Positions 47,343 through 57,181 are shown, counted from the first letter of the stretch. The stretch is 64,000 bases of DNA from Paraferrimonas sp. SM1919 (GCF_010993985.1 NZ_WINH01000010.1:1-64000); one strand, 5' to 3'. Notes: generated by a model from the letters alone, not told the origin. Made by a program: numbers and translations.

Positions 47343-49864
47343 TAGTTGATCTCCAATATCTTAATTTCGTGCTGACGACTCGGGCGTTTCTGGCCACGCT
47401 CGCGGGTATAGTTAAGGCTGCTATCAGATGCGTCACTGTTGATGAAGTGATTAAAGCGTTTGAGCATTTGTGGTGATTCGATAGTGGTTTTCCACTCACA
47501 TTGGTAAGTGCCAATCACATGCTGCATTTGCTGTTCAAGTTCATCGTTAAGGCCCAATTTGTCATCAATGATGACACTCTTTAGGTAATCTAAACCGCCC
47601 TCAAGGTTTTCCATCCACACCGAAGTACGCTGCAGCCGATCGGCGGTACGAACATAGAAAATTAAAATGCGGTCGATGTATTTAATCAGAGTGTCAGTAT
47701 CAATATCGCTGGCAAACAGCTCAGCATGGCGGGGGCGCATGCCGCCGTTACCGGCCACATACAAATTCCAGCCCGCTTCGGTGGCTATCACGCCGATATC
47801 TTTAGATTGGGCTTCGGCGCATTCGCGGGTACAACCGGAAACGGCGAATTTTAATTTATGGGGGGAGCGTAGGCCCTTATAGCGATTTTCTAAATCAATC
47901 GCCATGGTCATTGAATCTTGCACGCCATAGCGACACCAGCTGTCACCAACACAGGATTTTACCGTACGTAAGGATTTGCCATAGGCGTGGCCCGTTTCAA
48001 AGCCAGCATCAATAAGGCGACGCCAAATTTGTGGCAGTTCATGCAATTGGGCACCAAATAAATCCACCCTTTGGCCGCCGGTGATCTTGGTGTAAAGATC
48101 GTAATCTTTAGCTACTTGCCCTAATACAATTAATTTATCAGGAGTGATCTCACCTGCAGGTACCCTAGGCACCACTGAATAGCTGCCGTCCTTTTGCATA
48201 TTACCTAGGTAAATATCATTGGTGTCCTGTAAACCAATATGTTCTTGTTCGAGAATATAATCATTCCAAAAAGACGCTAAAATTGACCCGACCGCAGGTT
48301 TACAAATATCACAACCAAGGCCACTGCCGTATTCGTCTAACAGGGCATCAAAGGTTTTAATCTTTTTCACCCGTACGATATCGGCCAGCTCGACCCTTGA
48401 ATAGGCAAAGTGCTCACAAATATCGGTATTGACTTCCATGCCTAGGTTGGCCAGTTCAGCATCTAACACTTGCTTGGTTAACGCTGCGCAGCCGCCACAG
48501 CCACTAGAGGCCTTGGTGCTGGCTTTAATCGCGGCCATATCACAGTGACCAGCACTCACCGCTTGGGCGATATCACCTTTGGATACGTTATAGCATGAGC
48601 AGATTTGAGCACTATCGGGGAGGGCGTCCACTCCCATGGCTTCATCGCCATTGGCGCTAGGGGTGATCAATGTGCCTGGGTTTTCAGGCAAGTCCATATC
48701 ATTGAGCATCATTTGCAGTAGGTTGCCATACTTGCTGGTATCACCAACTAAGACTGCGCCAAGCAACTTGCGGCCGTCTTCAGATACCACCAACTTTTGA
48801 TAAATTTGTTCAACACCATCATCATAGCTAAACGTCATTGAACCTGGGGTGTTGCCATGGGCATCGCCAATAGAGGCCACATCCACCCCTAGTAACTTTA
48901 ATTTTGTGCTCATGTCGGCGCCATTAAAGCTTTTAGGTTGCCCAAGCAGATGGTTAGCAGCCACATTGGCCATGTCATAGCCTGGAGCGACTAGGCCAAA
49001 TATTTTGTTATCAAAAAGGGCGCATTCACCAATCGCATAAATATCTGGATGGGAGGTTTGACAGTGTTGATTGATCACGATGCCACCACGCTCACCGAGG
49101 GTTAATCCACAGGCTTTGGCGAGATCATCCTGGGGGCGAATACCGGCAGAAAATACAATGGTGTCGGTTTCTACAAAGCTGCCATCACTAAAGTTAAGGC
49201 GATATCTGTGCTGCTCACCGCTGATGATCTCTGTGGTCGCTTTTGAGGTATGCACCTGCACCCCCAATTTTTCAATCTTTCTACGGAGCAAGCTGGCGCC
49301 ACCATCATCAAGCTGCACCGCCATTAATTTGGGTGCAAACTCAATCACATGGGTTTCTAGCCCCAGTTGCTTAAGGGCGTTAGCAGCCTCTAGGCCTAAA
49401 AGGCCGCCACCAATAACCACCCCAGATTTGCTGACGTGGGCTGAAGATTTGATCGCTTCTAAGTCTTCAATGGTGCGATACACATGACAGTGCTCGCCAT
49501 CATTACCAGGAATTGGAGGGACAAATGGATAAGAACCAGTTGCTAAGACTAATTTATCATATTCATAACACTGGCCATTGGCGGTTGTGATGCTTTTGGC
49601 CGTTGGATTAATTTGGATAACTTTATTGTTAACTAAGAAGCTCACTTGTTGTTGCTGATAATTCGCAGCAGTAGTTAATGCTAAATCATCGGCACTATTA
49701 CCAGTAAAATAACTACTAAGTTGAACCCTATCATAGGCCAGTCTTGGTTCTTCGGCGAAAGTGGTGATTTGGAACTGTTTATCGCTATCTAGCAAACACA
49801 GATCCTCAATAAAGCGATGGCCTACCATGCCATTGCCAATGACTAAAACTTTGCTTTTATTCAT
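47342..49864 (-). CDS. nirB: Nitrite reductase (NADH) large subunit
   Basis: An 840-residue cytoplasmic enzyme that reduces nitrite to ammonium with NADH. In order: FAD/NAD-binding domain (VIGNGMVGHRF; VIGGGLLGLEAA), a BFD-like [2Fe-2S] region (CSCYNVSKGD ... SGCGGC), then the sirohaem-[4Fe-4S] domain with CVGDSWCRYG and SGCTRECAEAQ. All cysteines are present. It lies 10 bp downstream of cobA, which makes its sirohaem precursor, and opposite nasA. Confidence 0.96.
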   Translation of the reverse strand: MNKSKVLVIGNGMVGHRFIEDLCLLDSDKQFQITTFAEEPRLAYDRVQLSSYFTGNSADDLALTTAANYQQQQVSFLVNNKVIQINPTAKSITTANGQCYEYDKLVLATGSYPFVPPIPGNDGEHCHVYRTIEDLEAIKSSAHVSKSGVVIGGGLLGLEAANALKQLGLETHVIEFAPKLMAVQLDDGGASLLRRKIEKLGVQVHTSKATTEIISGEQHRYRLNFSDGSFVETDTIVFSAGIRPQDDLAKACGLTLGERGGIVINQHCQTSHPDIYAIGECALFDNKIFGLVAPGYDMANVAANHLLGQPKSFNGADMSTKLKLLGVDVASIGDAHGNTPGSMTFSYDDGVEQIYQKLVVSEDGRKLLGAVLVGDTSKYGNLLQMMLNDMDLPENPGTLITPSANGDEAMGVDALPDSAQICSCYNVSKGDIAQAVSAGHCDMAAIKASTKASSGCGGCAALTKQVLDAELANLGMEVNTDICEHFAYSRVELADIVRVKKIKTFDALLDEYGSGLGCDICKPAVGSILASFWNDYILEQEHIGLQDTNDIYLGNMQKDGSYSVVPRVPAGEITPDKLIVLGQVAKDYDLYTKITGGQRVDLFGAQLHELPQIWRRLIDAGFETGHAYGKSLRTVKSCVGDSWCRYGVQDSMTMAIDLENRYKGLRSPHKLKFAVSGCTRECAEAQSKDIGVIATEAGWNLYVAGNGGMRPRHAELFASDIDTDTLIKYIDRILIFYVRTADRLQRTSVWMENLEGGLDYLKSVIIDDKLGLNDELEQQMQHVIGTYQCEWKTTIESPQMLKRFNHFINSDASDSSLNYTRERGQKRPSRQHEIKILEIN

Positions 49865-49874
49865 AGCAGTATCC

Positions 49875-50672
49875 TTATGCGGTAATAGGAAGGGGCTGCC
49901 CTTCGGATTGAATATGTGTTGGTTGCAAACTTAACTGTTCGGCCAAGTGGGTAACTTCACCGACAACAATTAGTGCAGGGGAATTTATTTTATGTTGACT
50001 AATACACTTGCTTAGATCTTTGAGGTGGCAATGAAAAGTCTGTTGCTGGGGTTGACTGCCACGATAGATAATTGCAGTTGGAGTATTAGCGCAAAGGCCA
50101 TGAAGCCTTAACTGGCTGGAAATGACGTTGGCTTTGGTGAGCCCCATGTAGAACACTAAAGTGTGGTTTAAGGTGGCCAGTGCTTGCCAATTCATTGTGA
50201 GCTCTTTTTCGGCGTGTGCCGTTATCATGGTACACCCCTGAGATATCCCTCTGTGAGTTAAAGGAAAACCAGAGCTGGTGCTAGCTCCTGTAGCAGCACT
50301 GACTCCTGCAATACACTGACTAGTAATGCCTGCTTGTTTTAGAGCAAGCATCTCTTCAGCACCACGACCAAAAATAAAAGGGTCCCCCCCTTTTAAACGG
50401 CATACCCTTAAGCCTTGCTTGGCTTTATTGATCATTAATTGATTAATCGAGTCTTGATCTAAGCTATGTGAACCTTTGGCTTTACCTACACAAATAGACT
50501 CAGCGGTTGCGGGAAATAGCTGCCTAATAGCAGGACTAACTAGGTAATCAAATAAAATAACCTGAGCATTTTTAATGCTATTGAAGGCTTTTAGGGTCAG
50601 CAGTTCTGGATCTCCAGGGCCTGCACCGACGATATCGACTTTAGCTATATTTGTTGTTGCTGGCTTTGCCAT
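49875..50672 (-). CDS. cobA: Uroporphyrinogen-III C-methyltransferase
   Basis: A SAM-dependent methylase of about 265 residues making precorrin-2 for sirohaem. VDIVGAGPGDPELLTLKA begins the domain, RLKGGDPFIFGRGAEE and VSAATGASTSSGFPLTHRG follow, as in SUMT. No oxidase/ferrochelatase domain is fused, so the later steps need other genes. The ATG at 50672 is used: the sigma-54 promoter lies between it and the upstream in-frame start. It leads the nirBD unit. Confidence 0.92.
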   Translation of the reverse strand: MAKPATTNIAKVDIVGAGPGDPELLTLKAFNSIKNAQVILFDYLVSPAIRQLFPATAESICVGKAKGSHSLDQDSINQLMINKAKQGLRVCRLKGGDPFIFGRGAEEMLALKQAGITSQCIAGVSAATGASTSSGFPLTHRGISQGCTMITAHAEKELTMNWQALATLNHTLVFYMGLTKANVISSQLRLHGLCANTPTAIIYRGSQPQQQTFHCHLKDLSKCISQHKINSPALIVVGEVTHLAEQLSLQPTHIQSEGQPLPITA

Positions 50673-50710
50673 AGAACACCCGCATTGAAAGAAATGGATA
50701 CTGTTATTCA

Positions 50711-50726
50711 GGCAAACAAGGTGCCA
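50711..50726 (-). promoter_or_regulatory. Predicted sigma-54 promoter of cobA-nirBD
   Basis: On the minus strand TGGCACCTTGTTTGCC matches TGGCAC-N5-TTGC exactly, with the invariant GG and GC 10 bases apart. A start about 12 bases after the GC would fall near 50699, upstream of the chosen cobA ATG. Confidence 0.85.
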
Positions 50727-50845
50727 GCCTTGGGTGAACAAAACTTAACCATGCGCTAAGCATATGTTTTGTATTGGTTTAATTTAGAATATCTGGGTTC
50801 TGAAAAGTTTTATGGCTGTGACTGGTGGGGTATTTTCAATATTTC

Positions 50846-50862
50846 TGCTGCAGGATGGGGCT
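50846..50862. promoter_or_regulatory. Weak NtrC-like site
   Basis: TGCTGC-N5-GGGGCT matches the NtrC consensus TGCACC-N5-GGTGCA at 8 of 12 positions with correct spacing. Its centre is 31 bp from a better site, three helical turns. Confidence 0.5.
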
Positions 50863-50876
50863 TTGAATAAAGTGAT

Positions 50877-50893
50877 TGCTCCAAAATGGTGAG
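50877..50893. promoter_or_regulatory. NtrC-like site
   Basis: TGCTCC-AAAAT-GGTGAG matches the NtrC consensus at 9 of 12 positions. It lies about 125 bp upstream of the nasA -24/-12 element and about 165 bp from that of cobA, a normal enhancer distance for either. Confidence 0.65.
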
Positions 50894-51009
50894 AATTTGC
50901 CTTTGCAAAACAAATGGTTGTTGCAATATAGGATAGTAATGTTAATCCATAAATTTAACCTATTGTAAATTAATGGTTTTTATTTGGTTTAGTTATTTTA
51001 ACTTGTATT

Positions 51010-51025
51010 TGGCGAGTTAATTGCT
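51010..51025 (+). promoter_or_regulatory. Predicted sigma-54 promoter of nasA
   Basis: TGGCGAGTTAATTGCT keeps the invariant GG and GC with 10 bases between them and the TTGC of the -12 box. A start near 51036 would precede the nasA ATG at 51063, which argues against the in-frame start at 51021. Confidence 0.78.
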
Positions 51026-51062
51026 GTGTTTTACTTACAGCGATCAATTGAAGAACCGAAAT

Positions 51063-53720
51063 ATGCAAAATCAATCCCCGTGGACAAAAACAACCTGCGC
51101 TTATTGCGGCGTTGGCTGTGGTATCGAGGCCAAAGTCAATCTAGCAGGTAAACTTGAATTGCGAGGAGATGCCAGTCACCCTGCCAATTTAGGTGCACTT
51201 TGTTCGAAGGGCAGAACCTTAGCAGATAGCCTCACGTTGGAGTCTAGATTGCTCTATCCTAGCATTAATGGACAGGTCCACAGCTGGGCTGAAAGCAGCG
51301 ATTTTATTGCTAAGCAGTTTAAGCAAATCGTGAATCAACATGGTGCCGATGCGATAGCATTTTATGTCTCTGGGCAATTGCTGACCGAAGACTATTATGT
51401 TGCTAATAAGCTTCTTAAGGGGTTTATTGGGAGTGGCAATATTGATACTAATTCAAGACTTTGTATGTCATCAGCAGTCGCAGGGCATAAGCGTGCCTTT
51501 GGTTTTGATAGCGTCTCTGGCTGTTATCAAGATCTAGAGCTTTGTGATTTATTGGTGCTGGTGGGTTCTAATTTGGCTTGGTGTCACCCAATTTTATTTC
51601 AACGCATAAAAACCGCTAAGGAAAACAACCCTAAACTCAAAGTCATAGTGATCGATCCCAGACATACTCCGAGCTGTGAAATTGCAGACTTGCATTTATC
51701 AATAAAAGCCAACACAGATGTCGCTTTGTTTAATGGTTTATTGGCGTATTTAGCCCTAAATCATCATATCGATACTGATTATATCGAACAATATACCCAA
51801 GGTTTTGATGAAGCATTGCTGCAAGCAAAATCATGGGCTGACATCCATAAATTGGCCCAATATACCGATATTGGAGTAGCACAACTGCAAGACTTTTTTG
51901 ATAACTTTGCTACAACTGCAAAGGCAGTGACGATATTTTCTCAGGGAGTTAATCAGTCATTACAAGGTACCGATAAGGTAAATAGCATCATTAATTGTCA
52001 TTTAGCAACCGGCAAGTTTGCCAAGCCAGGGGCTACCGCATTTTCAGTGACCGGGCAGCCAAATGCGATGGGGGGACGTGAAGTAGGTGGGTTGTCTAAT
52101 ATGTTGGCTGCTCATATGGATTTTGATGATCCCCAAGCTGCAAAATTAGTGTCTCAATATTGGCAGGCAAGCACAATGGCGAGTAAACCTGGTTTAAAAG
52201 CGGTAGAAATGTTTGAACAAGTCGCTTCAGGAAAAATTAAAGCAATTTGGATTATGGGAACCAATCCCGTAGTAAGTATGCCGAATAGTGATTATGTCGC
52301 TCAAGCACTCGAGAAATGTCCGTTAGTGATTGTCTCCGATGTGGTTAAACAAAACGATACCCTCGCTTTTGCAAATGTGAAGCTACCTGCACAGGGATGG
52401 GGAGAAAAATCTGGCACGGTCACCAATTCAGAACGCTGTATTTCGAGGCAGAGAAAACTGGTTAGCTCCCCTGGCGCAGCTTTGCCCGATTGGAAGATAA
52501 TCGTTAATGTTGCTAAGGCTATGGGCTTTGGCGAATATTTTGATTATCAAAGTGAAGCGGATATTTTTCGAGAGCATTGTGGCTTGACTGCTTTTGGACA
52601 ATCAGAGTTATTTAGAGACTTAAATTTAGCAGGACTTAAAGATATCACTGATGAACAGTATCAACAATTTAAGCCTAGTCAATGGCCCATTTTGACAATG
52701 GGGATGACGACGCAAAGGTTATTTACGGATAATCAATTTTTCACGGCGACGGGGCGAGCAAATTTTGTGCCGACAACCCAAAATCAAGCCATTATGGATA
52801 GCAGTCAATTTCCTTTTTTATTAAATAGTGGGCGAGTGCGGGATCATTGGCACACGCTAACTCGCACTGGCTTGGTCAATCAATTGAGTAATCATTATAG
52901 TGAACCTTTATTGCATATTAGTGAGACGGATGCTCAAGCACTTAACTTTAGTTCAGGTCAACTAGTTTCAGTTGTGAGTCAACAGCAAAAATTGGTGCTC
53001 AAAATACAAATAGATAAAGGATTAAGAGCTAAAGAGTTATTTATGCCCATTCACTGGAGCAACAGTAATTCCAGTGGGGTTAATCCCAGTAGGTTAACAC
53101 AAGCATTAACGGATCCCATCTCAGGACAGCCACAATTAAAGGCGACGCCGGTGAGGCTGGAAAACTACAGCGCCCAATCGCAAGCGCTACTCGCTACAAC
53201 TAAGCAATTGGATATGAAGGAGTTTGATTATTGGGTGGTACAAACTATAGCGGGTGGATTTTTGTATCAGATAAGCAGTCGTCAATCGGTAATGTCACTG
53301 CAGCAGTATCTTGATGAGGTTATCAGCGAACAACTAGGGGTAAATAAAATATGGCAACATCAACATTTTAGTCGTTCTAACAAGCTTTTTTTTCAAGAAG
53401 ACAAGCTGTGTGCTAACTTAATAGTTGCAACCAAGCTTACTATTGAAAATCAATTTTTAGAAATGAGTTTAGATGCTGTTTCCATGGAAGATTTACAGCT
53501 AAGTTTACTAAAACAAAAAGGTTGTGCCAGTTTATCTTTAGGCCCTATTGTTTGCAGTTGCAAACAGGTCAGACTCAAGCAGATAACTGATGCTATAGAA
53601 CAAAATGATGCTTCTAGTGTCAATCAACTTGGCAATAAAACGGGTGCTGGTCGAGGTTGCGGATCTTGCATTGGCCAACTTCAACAAATACTAGATGAAG
53701 TGGCATCAATCTCATATTAG
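51063..53720 (+). CDS. nasA: Assimilatory nitrate reductase catalytic subunit
   Basis: A cytoplasmic molybdenum enzyme of 885 residues that reduces nitrate to nitrite for growth. It has the [4Fe-4S] motif CAYCGVGC ... CSKG near the start, the molybdenum ligand cysteine in SRLCMSSAVAG, and the pterin-binding C-terminal domain. A final BFD-like [2Fe-2S] region (CSCKQV ... GCGSC) is like that of enteric NasA and may take electrons from a reductase, which is not present here. It is divergent from cobA-nirBD, which completes reduction to ammonium. Confidence 0.95.
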   Translation: MQNQSPWTKTTCAYCGVGCGIEAKVNLAGKLELRGDASHPANLGALCSKGRTLADSLTLESRLLYPSINGQVHSWAESSDFIAKQFKQIVNQHGADAIAFYVSGQLLTEDYYVANKLLKGFIGSGNIDTNSRLCMSSAVAGHKRAFGFDSVSGCYQDLELCDLLVLVGSNLAWCHPILFQRIKTAKENNPKLKVIVIDPRHTPSCEIADLHLSIKANTDVALFNGLLAYLALNHHIDTDYIEQYTQGFDEALLQAKSWADIHKLAQYTDIGVAQLQDFFDNFATTAKAVTIFSQGVNQSLQGTDKVNSIINCHLATGKFAKPGATAFSVTGQPNAMGGREVGGLSNMLAAHMDFDDPQAAKLVSQYWQASTMASKPGLKAVEMFEQVASGKIKAIWIMGTNPVVSMPNSDYVAQALEKCPLVIVSDVVKQNDTLAFANVKLPAQGWGEKSGTVTNSERCISRQRKLVSSPGAALPDWKIIVNVAKAMGFGEYFDYQSEADIFREHCGLTAFGQSELFRDLNLAGLKDITDEQYQQFKPSQWPILTMGMTTQRLFTDNQFFTATGRANFVPTTQNQAIMDSSQFPFLLNSGRVRDHWHTLTRTGLVNQLSNHYSEPLLHISETDAQALNFSSGQLVSVVSQQQKLVLKIQIDKGLRAKELFMPIHWSNSNSSGVNPSRLTQALTDPISGQPQLKATPVRLENYSAQSQALLATTKQLDMKEFDYWVVQTIAGGFLYQISSRQSVMSLQQYLDEVISEQLGVNKIWQHQHFSRSNKLFFQEDKLCANLIVATKLTIENQFLEMSLDAVSMEDLQLSLLKQKGCASLSLGPIVCSCKQVRLKQITDAIEQNDASSVNQLGNKTGAGRGCGSCIGQLQQILDEVASISY

Positions 53721-53901
53721 TTGGCATCATTTTGCGGCGCACATCATAGTTTGAGATGAACGATATTAGAATAGCTTTAAAAAATCATCCACGGGAAGCA
53801 AAATTCAAATAAATGTGTTAGGTTTTAATAAACATTTTGTTTTGCTGGTTGGGTAAAAATATCCTACTGGTAAGGCTATATTTTATAGGTAAATCAATCT
53901 A

Positions 53902-54888
53902 ATGGCTCAGGCTTTAACGGATAATTTTGGCCGTACATTTCCTTATTTAAGGCTGTCTTTGACTGATGTGTGCAACTTCAGTTGTGACTACTGCTTGCCT
54001 GATGGTTTTAAACGCTGCAGTAGTAAGCCAAGCTTTTTGAGCCGTCAAGAAATTATTAACTTGGTCGATGCTTTTACTGAACTAGGCACTTATAAGGTTA
54101 GATTAACAGGTGGTGAGCCTACATTACGCAGAGATTTTGTGGAGATAGTAAAGGCTGTTGCCAACCATCCTAATGTGAGCCAAGTAGCCCTTACAACGAA
54201 TGGTTATCGCCTAGAAAAACAAGTTCAAAAATGGTTTTTAGCTGGATTAACCCATTTAAATGTCAGTGTAGATACTCTGGATCAACAACGTTTTTATCAA
54301 CTTACAGGTCACAATAAGTTAGCCAGTATTCTTAAGGGGATAGATAAAGCACTTGAACTTGGGTTTGCCAAGATAAAGCTCAATGCGGTGTTGTTAAAGG
54401 GGGTCAATGACCAACAACTGCCGCAGTTCTTAGAATATGTAAAACACAAAAAGGTGTCGGTTCGCTTTATTGAATTGATGCAAACCGGCGATAACTTAAC
54501 TTATTTTAAAAAGCACCATGTCGCCAATGAGGTGCTGTATCGCCAATTAGAAGCAGGGGGCTGGCAGCCAAAAATTAAAGCCAGTGCCGATGGTCCAGCT
54601 GTAGAATATTATCATAGTGATTACCAAGGCACTTTGGGGTTTATCTCCCCTTATTCCAAGGATTTTTGTACTGGCTGTAATCGTTTACGGGTGACTTCGG
54701 TTGGCGATCTGCGTTTGTGTTTATTTGGTGAGCAGGGCGTGAGCCTAAGGCCACTATTACAAAGGCCTGAACAACAACCGCAATTAATCAGCTGTATCCA
54801 AGAGCAATTGAACTATAAAGCGTCTTCGCATTTTTTAGCCGTTGGGGACACAGGGGTAACCACCAATTTATCCATTATCGGTGGTTAA
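53902..54888 (+). CDS. moaA: GTP 3',8-cyclase MoaA
   Basis: A 328-residue radical-SAM enzyme starting molybdopterin synthesis from GTP. The SAM cluster is C24-x3-C28-x2-C31 (CNFSCDYC), the second cluster is FCTGCNRLR plus LCLFG, and the C-terminal double glycine needed for activity is kept (SIIGG). It opens a run of molybdopterin genes with gaps of at most 22 bp. The 180 bases upstream show no sigma-54 element or molybdenum-cofactor riboswitch that I can recognise. Confidence 0.96.
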   Translation: MAQALTDNFGRTFPYLRLSLTDVCNFSCDYCLPDGFKRCSSKPSFLSRQEIINLVDAFTELGTYKVRLTGGEPTLRRDFVEIVKAVANHPNVSQVALTTNGYRLEKQVQKWFLAGLTHLNVSVDTLDQQRFYQLTGHNKLASILKGIDKALELGFAKIKLNAVLLKGVNDQQLPQFLEYVKHKKVSVRFIELMQTGDNLTYFKKHHVANEVLYRQLEAGGWQPKIKASADGPAVEYYHSDYQGTLGFISPYSKDFCTGCNRLRVTSVGDLRLCLFGEQGVSLRPLLQRPEQQPQLISCIQEQLNYKASSHFLAVGDTGVTTNLSIIGG

Positions 54889-54910
54889 TTTAAAATAGAA
54901 AAATTAAATA

Positions 54911-55939
54911 ATGAAAATACAAAACATTAATCAGTTCTTTGAGCAATCCAGCTATCACATGGCTGACATCACCAAAAAACAAGCCACGTTTAGAAGAGCC
55001 GTTGCCATGGGGCGCATTTATGTGGGCGAGGTTGGCTATAAGCACATTAGCGAACAGACCCTGCCTAAAGGTGATGTGTTAAAACTGTCTGAGATTGCCG
55101 GGGTGCAAGGGGCTAAAAATGCTTGGCAGCAAATGCCAATGTGTCATCCATTATTACTTGATCATGTCGCGGTATTTCCCCAGTTAGAGCCGGCAACCAA
55201 ATCAGTCGCCATTTATGTGGTAGTCGCGACGACGGCGAAAACAGGTGTTGAAATGGAAGCCTTAGCTGGCGTGCAGGCAGCCTTATTAACCCTTTACGAT
55301 TTAACTAAGCCAGTCGAGCCAGCCTTAACCATGTCAGACTCGCGGTTGTTATTAAAGGAGGGCGGCAAAAAAGGTTTATGGTTGCACCCGGATGGCGTAC
55401 CAGAAGAGCTTAGCCCCTTTATTGAAACCAAATCTCAACCATTGCTTGCAAATATTAATGTTGCAGTAGTGACTTTAAGCGATCGCGCCTCAAAGGGCGA
55501 ATATCAAGACCGTTCAGGGGCTTGGTTGTGTGAGCAATTACAACAACTTGGGGCAAACCTTGTTGATTATCAGGTTATTGCTGATGAGGCCAAGGTATTA
55601 AGTCATACCATAGATAGTATGAGAACCCGGGCGCAGCTCATTGTGACCACGGGTGGGACAGGGATTGCTCCAAGGGATATCACCGTAGCCACCATCACTT
55701 CGATGGCCAAGTTTATTATTCCAGGGATTGGTGAGCTATTACGTTCAAGCGGTGCCCAAAATGTGCCAACGGCTTGGTTAAGCCGCAGTGTGGCGGCGGT
55801 TATTGATGACACCTTGGTGTTGACTCTGCCAGGCTCTACCGGTGGCGTTAAAGATGGCATTGAAGCGCTGAAAGGATTATTACCACATTGTCTAAAGCTG
55901 TTGGGACATCAAATCAATAACGATAATATCTGCGGATAA
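54911..55939 (+). CDS. moaCB: Bifunctional MoaC-MoaB (Mog-type) fusion
   Basis: A 342-residue protein joining two steps. Residues about 15-155 are cyclic pyranopterin monophosphate synthase (MoaC): MADITKKQATFRRAVA, MCHPLLLDHV, TGVEMEALAGVQAALLTLYD and LKEGGKKG with the catalytic lysine. Residues about 182-342 are the molybdopterin adenylyltransferase type: VVTLSDRASKGEYQDRSG, TTGGTGIAPRDIT, LPGSTGGVKDG. The linker is around 160-180. The two domains are usually separate genes; this fusion is known in other bacteria. Confidence 0.93.
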   Translation: MKIQNINQFFEQSSYHMADITKKQATFRRAVAMGRIYVGEVGYKHISEQTLPKGDVLKLSEIAGVQGAKNAWQQMPMCHPLLLDHVAVFPQLEPATKSVAIYVVVATTAKTGVEMEALAGVQAALLTLYDLTKPVEPALTMSDSRLLLKEGGKKGLWLHPDGVPEELSPFIETKSQPLLANINVAVVTLSDRASKGEYQDRSGAWLCEQLQQLGANLVDYQVIADEAKVLSHTIDSMRTRAQLIVTTGGTGIAPRDITVATITSMAKFIIPGIGELLRSSGAQNVPTAWLSRSVAAVIDDTLVLTLPGSTGGVKDGIEALKGLLPHCLKLLGHQINNDNICG

Positions 55940-55942
55940 ACC

Positions 55943-57181
55943 ATGATCAGTTACCCACAAGCGTTAGAAATAATTAATCAAGCACAACCATTACAGTCTA
56001 TGGCTGTGCCCATTGGTGCAGCCCAAGCCTATGTCAGCGCCAAAGACATTAAAAGCAGCGTGAATGTTCCTCCTTTTGCGAACTCTGCGATGGATGGCTT
56101 TGCGGTGGTGTCCAGTGAACTTGCTAATGCTTCTGAGCAGGCGCCAGTGATCATGAAAGTGGCGGGGGATAGTGTCGCTGGAGACGCCCCAAGTGCAGGG
56201 TTAGGGCAAGCTTGGGAGATCATGACCGGGGCACCAGTGCCAAGTGGCTATGATGCGGTAGTCAAAGTAGAAGATGTTGAGGTACTCGAGCGCCAAGCCA
56301 ATGGTTACCCAGCAGTGGTCAGCTTTAGTGCTAGCGTACCTGCTTTTAATAATATTCGCCTGGCCGGTGAAGATATTCACCAAGGGGATATATTAATTGC
56401 CAAGGGGGATATTATTGAAGCGCCCCATATTATGGCTCTTGCGGCCATTGGCAAGGCAACGGTCGAGGTCACTAGGCCGCCAGAAGTGGCTTTGATAGCG
56501 ACTGGCACCGAGCTGCAGGACGACCCAACTAAAGAATTACTCCCAGGACAAATACGCAATTCAAATACGCCATATTTACAGCAATGCTGCGCTGAATTGG
56601 GAATTGATGCCGATTATGTGGGCGCATTTGCTGATGATCCCGAGCTTTTTGAAGATTCATTAAGTTCATTAATTGAATCTCAGGATATTATTATCTCAAC
56701 TGGAGCGGTATCCGCGGGAAGGCACGATTTTATTCCCGATTCACTTCGCAAACTTGGGGCGATTATTGAGTACCACAAGGTCCAAATTCGTCCGGGTAAG
56801 CCTATTTTATATGCCCGTTTTGAAAATGGCTGCCATTACTTTGGTTTGCCTGGTAACCCCATTTCATCGGTGGTGGGTTTTCGATTTTTTGTATATCCAT
56901 TAATTCGTACCTTACAGGGGTTGCCAGTTGAGCAACCCATAATGGCTAAGTTGGCAAAGCCGTTTAACAAAAAACACAAGTTTAGGTTTTTTGCTAAGGG
57001 GTTAATGTCCGTAGATAGCCAAGGCCAATTACAGGCTGAAATATTACCGGGGCAGGAATCCTTTAAAATTCAGCCACTATTAAAAGCCAATTGCTGGGTC
57101 GTGTTGGATGAGCCCGCTAAGCAGTATGAACAACAGATAGTAACCGTTTATCCCTTATCTCCAGTGCAGTTAACTCTTTAA
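55943..57181 (+). CDS. moeA: Molybdopterin molybdenumtransferase
   Basis: A 412-residue enzyme that inserts molybdate into adenylated molybdopterin. The MoeA signatures NVPPFANSAMDGFAV, GQAWEIMTGAPVPSGYDAVVKVED and STGAVSAGRHDFIPDSL are present, with the FGLPGNPISS loop near the end. It follows the fusion gene by 3 bp. Confidence 0.94.
   Translation: MISYPQALEIINQAQPLQSMAVPIGAAQAYVSAKDIKSSVNVPPFANSAMDGFAVVSSELANASEQAPVIMKVAGDSVAGDAPSAGLGQAWEIMTGAPVPSGYDAVVKVEDVEVLERQANGYPAVVSFSASVPAFNNIRLAGEDIHQGDILIAKGDIIEAPHIMALAAIGKATVEVTRPPEVALIATGTELQDDPTKELLPGQIRNSNTPYLQQCCAELGIDADYVGAFADDPELFEDSLSSLIESQDIIISTGAVSAGRHDFIPDSLRKLGAIIEYHKVQIRPGKPILYARFENGCHYFGLPGNPISSVVGFRFFVYPLIRTLQGLPVEQPIMAKLAKPFNKKHKFRFFAKGLMSVDSQGQLQAEILPGQESFKIQPLLKANCWVVLDEPAKQYEQQIVTVYPLSPVQLTL

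Noticed and set aside
50673-50741. Longer cobA start at 50741
   Set aside because: It would place the start codon upstream of the perfect sigma-54 promoter, and the extra residues do not look like the family.
51021-51062. Longer nasA start at 51021
   Set aside because: It overlaps the -12 box of the predicted promoter and precedes the expected transcript start.
53721-53901. Molybdenum-cofactor riboswitch or sigma-54 promoter before moaA
   Set aside because: No recognisable riboswitch core, and no GG-N10-GC element with a good -24/-12 sequence was found.
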